Below are positions 1-4,843 of a stretch of DNA of 6,319 nt, one piece after another. This stretch comes from Thermoflexales bacterium. GTDB lineage: Bacteria; Chloroflexota; Anaerolineae; Fen-1058. The stretch is from positions 1 to 6,319 of the forward strand of contig JAFGFO010000283.1 of the NCBI GenBank assembly GCA_016931085.1. The letters are read 5' to 3'. The notes below the pieces were generated by a model. The model did not search any database and was not told the DNA's origin. It worked only from the letters and a program-made list of their open reading frames with translations. Every line of letters begins with the position of its first letter. The stretch's first letter is position 1. Made by a program: the position numbers and the translations under genes.

Positions 1-86
1 CCCGTAGGGCAGGTTTCCATACCTGCCACAGGTGCGGCGGCTATGGAAAGCCGCCCTACAAAACGCTCTCTCCGACAGGCTCCTAG
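1..86 (-). mobile_element. MITE-like element, partial copy 1 (cut by window edge)
   Basis: Read on the minus strand, positions 82 to 1 match the element at 2136-2235 at about 70 of 82 positions by my count. It is therefore an inverted second copy that lacks about 18 distal bases beyond the window. It contains the same parts: an outer end GAGCCTGTCGGAGAG, a small hairpin GGCGGCT/AGCCGCC around TTTCCAT, a variable 8-base centre, and a second small hairpin GGCAGG/CCTGCC. CTAG at 83-86 sits at the same place as the target duplication of the complete copy, so it is probably one half of a CTAG duplication; the other half lies outside. There is no room for a transposase, so it would need one supplied in trans. 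The variable centre and the arms differ between copies, which suggests the insertions are not very recent. Confidence 0.75.
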
Positions 87-991
87 GGTTCGCTTCGAAT
101 CCTCAAGGATTCGCTTCGAACCCCCTCGTCGTCCAGCACTCGCTTGAGAGCCGCGATGGCGACTTCGATCATGCTATCGTCTGGCTCGCGCGTTGTCAGA
201 CGCTGCAAGGCCAGGTTGGGCGCCACCATGACCTTCACCCAGGCCCAGTGGATATGCTTGGAGCTAAAGCGGAGCACTTCGTAGGCCAGCATGGCCAAGA
301 CTGGGATCAGCATCACGCGCGCCGCCAATCCCCAGCCCAGCGGCAGACGAGCCAGGGGTGCAAAGACCAGGATAGACAAGATCACCAGCGTCAGCAGGAA
401 GGCTGTGCCACAGCGGGCGTGAGCGGTGCCAAAGGGGCGCACGCCCTCGACCGTCATCGGCGCGCCGGCCTCGTAGGCATTGATCGTCTTGTGCTCCGCG
501 CCGTGATAGGCAAACACCCGCCGGATGTCTGGCATGTGGCCGATCAGCCACACGTAACCGACGAACAGCAGCAAGCGCACGACGCCCTCGACCAGCAAGC
601 CTGCCAGGCTCGAGTGAAACAGGCGCTCGAAAAGGGCAGCCGCCAGTTTGGGCAAGAGGAAAAACAGGCCGACTCCCAAGGCCAACGACGCGATCACTGT
701 GCCCCACATCAGTGGCCCCTCGAACGACACGTCTTCGTCTTCTCCAACGGCCACATTGGCCGAAAACATCAAGCCGCGAATGCCCAGGCCCAAGGCGTCC
801 CACAACATGGTCAGGCCGCGCACAAACGGCAGCCGTCCCAAAGGACCGCGATAGAGCGCCTCGTTGAGCGCCTCGGTGTGCATGACGATTTGTCCGTGTG
901 GATCGCGGACTGCCACCGCCATAGTCTGGCTACCCCGCATCATGACGCCTTCCATGACAGCTTGTCCACCATAGTTAAACGGCTTGCTCAT
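83..991 (-). CDS. yqhQ: YqhQ-family (DUF1385) multipass membrane protein
   Basis: A 302-residue protein of the YqhQ/DUF1385 family, whose molecular role is not firmly established. The family signatures are clear: GGQAVMEGVMMRG at residues 8-20, HGAEHK at 163-168 and HARCGT at 191-196. The conserved His/Glu/Cys residues would suit metal binding, but that is inference. Hydrophobic helices lie at about 94-121, 129-152, 195-215 and 220-241, so it is an inner-membrane protein. The ATG at 991 is preceded by AAAAAAGGA at a good ribosome-binding distance. The gene lies 100 bases after the STAS gene, with a strong hairpin between them. The last ~12 residues (VRSESLRIRSEP) are encoded by a 36-bp imperfect palindrome (87-122) and look like a repeat-derived tail, not conserved family sequence. 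The TAG stop is part of the CTAG that borders MITE copy 1. Confidence 0.93.
   Translation of the reverse strand: MSKPFNYGGQAVMEGVMMRGSQTMAVAVRDPHGQIVMHTEALNEALYRGPLGRLPFVRGLTMLWDALGLGIRGLMFSANVAVGEDEDVSFEGPLMWGTVIASLALGVGLFFLLPKLAAALFERLFHSSLAGLLVEGVVRLLLFVGYVWLIGHMPDIRRVFAYHGAEHKTINAYEAGAPMTVEGVRPFGTAHARCGTAFLLTLVILSILVFAPLARLPLGWGLAARVMLIPVLAMLAYEVLRFSSKHIHWAWVKVMVAPNLALQRLTTREPDDSMIEVAIAALKRVLDDEGVRSESLRIRSEP
87..122. repeat. Imperfect palindrome forming the yqhQ 3' end
   Basis: GGTTCGCTTCGAATCC (87-102), a TCAA spacer, then GGATTCGCTTCGAACC (107-122). The halves are inverted repeats at 13 of 16 positions and also share TTCGCTTCGAA as a direct repeat. The core CGAATCCT-CA-AGGATTCG is a perfect inverted repeat. 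It abuts the CTAG of MITE copy 1 and is translated in frame as the C-terminal tail of YqhQ. It resembles a REP-type dispersed repeat, but only one copy is visible here. Confidence 0.6.
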
Positions 992-1015
992 AACCTATCC
1001 TTTTTTACACTAAAT

Positions 1016-1060
1016 GCAGCCTGCGCAGTTGCCGCCACTAGCGGCGAGCACGCAGGCTGC
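1016..1060. other. Long GC-rich hairpin between the STAS gene and yqhQ
   Basis: The outer arms GCAGCCTGCG (1016-1025) and CGCAGGCTGC (1051-1060) are perfectly complementary. An inner stem GCCGC/GCGGC (1031-1035, 1041-1045) closes a 5-base loop, with a symmetric 5+5 internal loop between the stems. Read on the minus strand, the hairpin follows the STAS stop codon and ends about 25 bases before the yqhQ start, just ahead of its ribosome-binding site. The bases that follow (ATTTAGTG) are not a clear U-tract, so it is not a classical intrinsic terminator. It may attenuate transcription, stabilise an RNA end, or be a repeat. Confidence 0.6.
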
Positions 1061-1091
1061 TCGGTTTATCCTGCCAGCTTGAGTGGAGGAT

Positions 1092-1448
1092 TCAAGCAGT
1101 TTGAGAGACGTGATTCAGCGCCTCCGCTTCAGTCGTGCAAACCTGCATGTAATCGATCAATCCCACCATACGGAAAAGTTTGTGGTAGTGGTTACTCAAC
1201 CCAAAAGCATAGACCAGTTGCCCTTTGCGGCGCGCCTCGGTAACCACCCCAATAATGACGGCTATGCCGGCGCTGTTGATGTACTCACACGCGGTGAAAT
1301 CCAGGCCGATGTGATGACCACCGCCCCGGCTGGCCTCCTGGTAAGCGCCTTGGACGACGTCTTCGGCAAAGGTCGTCACGTCGCCGATAAATTGAATGAT
1401 CGCCAGACCGTTGCTCTGCCGGATTGTGGTTTTGAGTTCTTCGTTCAT
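1092..1448 (-). CDS. STAS-domain anti-sigma factor antagonist (RsbV/SpoIIAA-like)
   Basis: A 118-residue single-domain STAS protein, the usual size for RsbV/SpoIIAA proteins. The hallmark is DFTACEYINSAGI (residues 50-62). Ser59 in the 'NSAG' loop is the expected phosphorylation site, by homology. The unphosphorylated form would bind the anti-sigma kinase and release its target; phosphorylation by the kinase would end that. I chose the ATG at 1448 over the one 18 bases upstream because AAAAGGAG sits just before it and the STAS fold starts at once. The partner kinase gene lies upstream on the same strand, with about 91 bases between them, so this is probably one transcription unit with kinase first. 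The usual rsb/spoIIA order is antagonist first. No sigma factor gene follows. Confidence 0.92.
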   Translation of the reverse strand: MNEELKTTIRQSNGLAIIQFIGDVTTFAEDVVQGAYQEASRGGGHHIGLDFTACEYINSAGIAVIIGVVTEARRKGQLVYAFGLSNHYHKLFRMVGLIDYMQVCTTEAEALNHVSQTA

Positions 1449-1462
1449 AGCACTCCTTTTCA

Positions 1463-1519
1463 TCAAGTGGCCGCTGATGATAATTTGGGCTGGTTCAGCT
1501 TGGCTTGTGTGCCACTTGA
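1463..1519. repeat. 9-bp inverted repeat in the kinase-STAS intergenic gap
   Basis: TCAAGTGGC (1463-1471) and GCCACTTGA (1511-1519) are perfect inverted repeats 39 bases apart. On the minus strand, the proximal arm ends about seven bases before the AAGGAG ribosome-binding site of the STAS gene. It could form a large-loop stem in the mRNA leader or be a pair of protein-binding half-sites. A role is speculative, and 9-bp matches at this distance can occur by chance. Confidence 0.35.
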
Positions 1520-1539
1520 GCGAGTCACATAAGCTTGAA

Positions 1540-1965
1540 TCATGATGACGGTTTATTCATATGAATAACCATGCGAATTTGGTTGCCGCCGGTCGGCATC
1601 GAGCTAAACTCGACCTCGTCCATCAAATGCTTGATGATAAAAATGCCGCGATGCCGCTCGCCTGGCTGGTCGCTGGGCTGTGGAAGTGTGTTTGGCATCG
1701 GTTGTTTGCCGGCGTCGGTGACGTGGACCTCCAGGCCGCTCTCTTGGGCCGTCATCACGATCATCACTTTGGTACTGACATCCAACTCGTTGCCGTGTTC
1801 AAGTGCGTTCAGGCAAGCTTCAGCCACAGCAGTTTTGAGATCGTCGATGCGATCTGGCGAAAAGCCCATGCGCTTGGCGACGGCAGCAGCAGAGGCCATG
1901 GCTACTTTCTCGTAGCCATATTCACTTGGAATGTGGATTTCCACACTATGTACCTCAGGCTCCAT
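1540..1965 (-). CDS. RsbW-like anti-sigma factor / GHKL serine kinase
   Basis: A 141-residue GHKL (HATPase_c_2) protein of the RsbW/SpoIIAB type. The N-box is in TAVAEACLNALEHGN (residues 45-59), with Glu49 and Asn53 as the expected catalytic and Mg-binding residues. The G1 box is VTDAGKQ (82-88), with Asp84 for adenine contact; the second glycine of the usual DxGxG is Gln. The G2-like segment is RGIFIIKHLMDEV (106-118). Such proteins bind a sigma factor or another target and phosphorylate a STAS antagonist, which here is encoded next downstream. I chose the ATG at 1965 because GAGGG lies upstream and the family's N-terminus fits. The longer reading frame to 2028 adds 21 residues that look non-coding. 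What it inhibits is not shown: no sigma factor lies nearby. Confidence 0.9.
   Translation of the reverse strand: MEPEVHSVEIHIPSEYGYEKVAMASAAAVAKRMGFSPDRIDDLKTAVAEACLNALEHGNELDVSTKVMIVMTAQESGLEVHVTDAGKQPMPNTLPQPSDQPGERHRGIFIIKHLMDEVEFSSMPTGGNQIRMVIHMNKPSS
1553..1568. repeat. 16-bp perfect AT-rich palindrome
   Basis: TTATTCAT (1553-1560) is followed directly by its reverse complement ATGAATAA (1561-1568). It lies within the last codons of the RsbW-like gene, which read IHMNK. It stands out in otherwise GC-rich DNA and could be a binding site. It could equally be chance, since the codons are ordinary. Confidence 0.4.
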
Positions 1966-2037
1966 GCTGCTTTCCCTCTTACTCGTTTGGTTACATCTCC
2001 CACGCTCTATAGCGCCGAAGTGAATCAACTGTTATCT

Positions 2038-2046
2038 ATTGTATCA
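2038..2046 (-). promoter_or_regulatory. Possible extended -10 promoter for rsbW-rsbV
   Basis: On the minus strand this reads TGATACAAT, an extended -10 (TGn) followed by TACAAT, five of six matches to TATAAT. It lies in the only AT-rich stretch upstream of the RsbW-like gene, about 70 bases before its start. No convincing -35 box is seen. It would give the rsbW-rsbV block its own promoter, downstream of the MITE hairpin. Confidence 0.35.
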
Positions 2047-2079
2047 CAAACCGCGTATTTGCGCCACACGCCGCGCGTC

Positions 2080-2254
2080 CCCTAAAGGTCTTTGCCTCCT
2101 CCGCTTCGCCGCGGAGCGCTTTTTGGAGGTGCTAGGAGCTTGTCGGAGAGACGATTTTGTAGGGCGGCTTTCCATAGCCGCCAGGCTTGCGGCAGGTATG
2201 GAACCCTGCCCTACGACACTCTCTCCGACAGCCTGCTAGGCAAGACCTTTAGGG
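2080..2254. repeat. Older palindromic repeat, split by MITE copy 2
   Basis: CCCTAAAGGTCTTTGCCT (2080-2097) and AGGCAAGACCTTTAGGG (2238-2254) are inverted repeats that differ by one extra T. If the 100-bp MITE and one CTAG are removed, the two arms lie about 40 bases apart. They then enclose further nested stems: CCTCC/GGAGG (2095-2099, 2125-2129) and CTCCGC/GCGGAG (2099-2104, 2111-2116). The whole looks like a single REP-like palindromic element that received the MITE at a CTAG in its right half. Its right arm is translated as the tail of the upstream large protein. Confidence 0.65.
2132..2239. mobile_element. MITE-like element, complete copy 2, with CTAG duplication
   Basis: A 100-bp body (2136-2235) is flanked by CTAG at 2132-2135 and 2236-2239. 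The left end GAGCTTGTCGGAGAG and the right end, read inward as CAGGCTGTCGGAGAG, are terminal inverted repeats matching at 12 of 15 positions. They are extended by GTAGGG-C on both sides. The centre has two small hairpins, GGCGGCT/AGCCGCC at 2163-2182 and GGCAGG/CCTGCC at 2191-2210, so the whole can fold as a cruciform or clover-leaf. It has no coding capacity. A 4-bp CTAG duplication is typical of some IS5-superfamily elements; that link is inference. It separates the acyltransferase-like gene from the rsbW block and could also act as a 3' end structure. Confidence 0.82.
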
Positions 2255-4833
2255 TCTAGAGCATGTTGGAGCGTCACGATTTTGGCCAACTCGTTCACAA
2301 AGCGATTGAAACCCTTGACGTAACTGTCGAGATAATCCTGGGCCAGCCTGCCGGCCATTTCAGCCTCTCCCGCCGCCAGCAGCCGGGGGACGAACGGGCG
2401 AAAGTCGCGCAGGCTGATATGCATCTGGCCCTGCTCGTCGGTGAGGACACCCCATACCAGCCACTTGGCCTGGCCATCGTCTTTGGCGCTGCTGAAACGG
2501 GCAAGCGAGCTGCCGGGCGCAACCCGCCCCACGTTGGAAAAAACCTCGTTTCCCTTGATGATTTCGTTCAAGACACCGATGCGCTGCGGGATCTGATCGA
2601 GGGCGTGCTGCATAGACGCCGGCAGGTGTGCCATCAAGCGGATGGTGGCCGTGCTAAAGCTTTCGCCCCGCATCGTGACAGCTTTGTAGGCGTCCAACAA
2701 TTCTCCAAAGGCTTTCAGGTAAGCCAAAAGCTCCCGCCGGGCCTGGTCGAAGGCCGGCCAGGCGCGCTGGGCAAGATAGGCTTCCTGGGTGCACGCGAAC
2801 TTGTCGCCTATCTCGGTCAGCGGGTTGCGAAAGGTGGTCGGAAAGATGCGCTCGCGGGGCGAGACGTTGCTGGCATCCATCGGGATCAGCAGAGCGGGAT
2901 TCGTTTCGCGCAAGTTTGCCAGTGTTTCCTCAATGAATTGGCGCAAGGCCGGCTCCAGTCCCTTCAACGCCTGGCGAATCGGCGGGGAAGGCTGGTACTG
3001 GCCGGCGTGAAAGGAGCGGTAGAGCAGGAGCAGATCGTTGATGGTTAGCCGGACGCCTCTCTGCTGGAGCCATTGGCGCAGACGAGCCAGCTTGTGCATG
3101 TCTATGCCGTCCGATTCGGCCGCCGCTTCGCCGCCGGCCAGGTAGGGCAGGGCCAGCTTTTCTACTTCAGACGTGCTGCCCAAGGCCAAGGGCGCCAGGG
3201 GGCTTTGCCTTTTCGGGCTAGAGGCGGGTGTCTCCAGCCGGCGGTAAGTGTGGAATGCGCTGTTTGTCAGGATCTCAGCCACCGCCATCCCCCACACGCC
3301 GTCGAAAAAGATGTGCGATTGGTCAAAGACAAAACTTGACTCGGTGCGAAAGATGGTCAGGGCGTGGTCGCCAATGCCCCGCTGCCGGCGGCGGATGCAG
3401 GCCAGGGGCCTATCATGGCGAGCCAGGTCCCAGTTGAGCACGATCGGCGCACGGCGCAAGGCAGCCAACTCGGCTTGTGTGGATGGGGGCAGTTTTTCGC
3501 GTAGTTGCCCCTGCATGGCACGCGGGCTGGCCGCCAGCAGCAAATCCAAATTGAGCGTGTCTGTCTGCTCGTCCCCATTTGAAATGCCGCCCGTGGAAAA
3601 GATCGCCGCCAGCCAATCGATGACAGCCTGTGGGGCCGGGGGGCGCAAGCGTCCCAGCAGCCGGCTGCTTTCGGCATACCAGACCCGTCCACACCGGTCC
3701 GCCCGAACAGCTTGGTGAGCGGCGTCGCACAACTGGCCGTCTGGCAGTGCGTATAGAGCCAGCGGTGATGCATCTTGCCGGAAGCACAGTGGGCTGCCTA
3801 GCTCATCTCGTTGACAGGCTGGCAGCAGATAGCTGCGCCCCTGCCAGATAAACGCCACGGCTACCTGCCATAGGGGGAGGAGTTCTTTCTGCTCCTGGTA
3901 GCGCTCCGGCTGCAGCACGGCCAAGACCGTCATTTGCTCCTGATAAGCGGGTAATTCCTCGGCCAGGCGAGCCTGGTAATGCCGGTGAACGCGCTCCCGC
4001 GCCTCGGGCGGCAAATCCGCAAGCGCCGCCTGCAGGAAACGCTGAAAGCTGGCTTCACGGTGAGCGATGTAATCTGACCCGTCGGGTGGGCGGTGGTAAG
4101 GACGCAGTCCGTTCCATTTTTCCACCAGCCTGGCACAAACTGGCGGCGCATCCAACTCGCTTTGCCAGCCAACTTCTTTTCCCAACGACCACAGCATCAC
4201 GTGCTCTGCCCAATCGGCTGCCAGCAAGTCGTCGTAGCGGTAAAGCAGCTCCAATGCAGCGCAGACCCAGGCTGCGGCGGCTTGCAGATTGCACGTCGCA
4301 CGTTGCAAGTCACAGGAAGGCAGGCTTTGGTGAAAGCCGATCGTCTCACACGTGTGGCGGGCGGCGTCTTCGCGCAAGCCAAATTGAAGATAGAACTGCC
4401 ACGTGCCCTGGGGAAAAGCGCTGGCGGGATCTTGGCCGGCCAGTTCCAAGAGTTTTTGATAGACGTGGAGGATGATGGCCGGTCCCGCAAAGAGACCGTA
4501 AATTCCCTGGGCCACCAGGTGCTCGACGCCGCGCGCCAACGCTGCCAGGTCCTGCTTGACCTGTTTGGCGCCTACCACGCGCCCTTTGAGCTTGGCCAGG
4601 CCGCTCAAAACCAGGGCGGGCAAATTGCCGGCCGGCAAGACCTGGGCGATCTCTTGCTGGATCCCCTGGATTTCCGGCAGGGTGAGCTGCGACAATTGCA
4701 GAAGCGTGCTGGTGTCGACGCGGGTAAGAGCAGCCAGTGTGGCCTGGCGCGATTGGTCGAGGGGGGAGTTTCGAGTTTCGAGTTTCGAGTTTGGCGTCAT
4801 CTTGCTGTCTCGAAAATAAATCACGAATGACAC
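2236..4833 (-). CDS. Large protein, possible CoA-dependent acyltransferase-fold enzyme
   Basis: A soluble-looking protein of 865 residues that I do not recognise as a named family. Its second half has HIFFDG (507-512), matching the HxxxDG active-site motif of condensation/carnitine/wax-ester acyltransferases. After it come LTINDLLLLY (596-605), like their TxND segment, and FSNVGR (765-770), like their SNVxG segment. The order and spacing support that fold; the substrate is unknown. The first ~480 residues are uncharacterised. The GTG at 4833 has a GAGGG box, overlaps a 9-bp repeat and would allow coupling to the upstream gene, which ends 10 bases before. An ATG at 4800 gives 854 residues but has a poorer ribosome-binding site. 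Two heptamer repeats are read in frame (near residues 12-25 and 174-184). The last residues, LDPKGLA, come from a palindromic repeat, and TAG lies within the MITE's CTAG. Confidence 0.85.
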   Translation of the reverse strand: MSFVIYFRDSKMTPNSKLETRNSPLDQSRQATLAALTRVDTSTLLQLSQLTLPEIQGIQQEIAQVLPAGNLPALVLSGLAKLKGRVVGAKQVKQDLAALARGVEHLVAQGIYGLFAGPAIILHVYQKLLELAGQDPASAFPQGTWQFYLQFGLREDAARHTCETIGFHQSLPSCDLQRATCNLQAAAAWVCAALELLYRYDDLLAADWAEHVMLWSLGKEVGWQSELDAPPVCARLVEKWNGLRPYHRPPDGSDYIAHREASFQRFLQAALADLPPEARERVHRHYQARLAEELPAYQEQMTVLAVLQPERYQEQKELLPLWQVAVAFIWQGRSYLLPACQRDELGSPLCFRQDASPLALYALPDGQLCDAAHQAVRADRCGRVWYAESSRLLGRLRPPAPQAVIDWLAAIFSTGGISNGDEQTDTLNLDLLLAASPRAMQGQLREKLPPSTQAELAALRRAPIVLNWDLARHDRPLACIRRRQRGIGDHALTIFRTESSFVFDQSHIFFDGVWGMAVAEILTNSAFHTYRRLETPASSPKRQSPLAPLALGSTSEVEKLALPYLAGGEAAAESDGIDMHKLARLRQWLQQRGVRLTINDLLLLYRSFHAGQYQPSPPIRQALKGLEPALRQFIEETLANLRETNPALLIPMDASNVSPRERIFPTTFRNPLTEIGDKFACTQEAYLAQRAWPAFDQARRELLAYLKAFGELLDAYKAVTMRGESFSTATIRLMAHLPASMQHALDQIPQRIGVLNEIIKGNEVFSNVGRVAPGSSLARFSSAKDDGQAKWLVWGVLTDEQGQMHISLRDFRPFVPRLLAAGEAEMAGRLAQDYLDSYVKGFNRFVNELAKIVTLQHALDPKGLA
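4282..4309. repeat. 7-bp tandem repeat (4 units) inside the large gene
   Basis: Four consecutive heptamers on the plus strand: TTGCAGA, TTGCACG, TCGCACG, TTGCAAG. On the coding strand they read in frame as DLQRATCNLQ, around residues 175-184 of the large protein. They fall between two segments that look like normal globular sequence (ETIGFHQSLP before, AAAWVCAALELLYRYDD after). This suggests a loop built or lengthened by repeat DNA. Confidence 0.6.
4766..4793. repeat. 7-bp tandem repeat (GAGTTTC, 4 units) at the gene start
   Basis: Three exact GAGTTTC units (4766-4786) and a fourth, GAGTTTG (4787-4793). The coding strand reads NSKLETRNS just after the ATG at 4800. It has the same period as the repeat at 4282-4309 but a different unit. 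It is preceded by a run of six G (4761-4766). Heptameric short tandem repeats of this kind are known from filamentous cyanobacteria (STRR sequences); here the resemblance is only in form. Confidence 0.8.
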
Positions 4834-4839
4834 GAATGG
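4822..4839. repeat. 9-bp direct repeat at the gene junction
   Basis: CACGAATGA and CACGAATGG lie in tandem between the end of the FGE-domain gene and the start of the large gene. The GTG candidate start at 4833 lies within it, so the beginning of the large gene is repeat-derived from here through 4766. Confidence 0.6.
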
Positions 4840-4843
4840 TCCC

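Noticed and set aside
87..122. tRNA gene (resembles a T-arm GGTTCGAATCC)
   Set aside because: Only a T-arm-like palindrome is present. There is no acceptor, D-arm or anticodon stem at the right spacing, and the stretch is in frame within yqhQ.
32..1243. 403-residue open frame on the plus strand
   Set aside because: It runs antisense over yqhQ and the STAS gene. The translation is rich in His, Gln and Arg, with no recognisable domain, as expected for a shadow frame of a GC-rich gene. It also begins inside the MITE.
2099..2124. Rho-independent terminator on the plus strand (CTCCGC/GCGGAG, then T5)
   Set aside because: No plus-strand gene ends here. On the minus strand, the direction of all genes, there is no U-tract. 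The stem is better explained as part of the palindromic repeat.
1..2239. Composite transposon with cargo
   Set aside because: There is no transposase in the window, and the flanking elements are short. yqhQ and the rsb pair are ordinary chromosomal genes. The inverted pair is reported, but mobility as a unit is not supported.
2039..2239. 66-residue plus-strand frame across the MITE
   Set aside because: It is made entirely of repeat and intergenic sequence, with no ribosome-binding site and no protein-like character.
2263..4830. Plus-strand frames of 261 and 245 residues
   Set aside because: Both lie fully antisense to the large minus-strand gene, which has coherent motifs. The plus frames have none.
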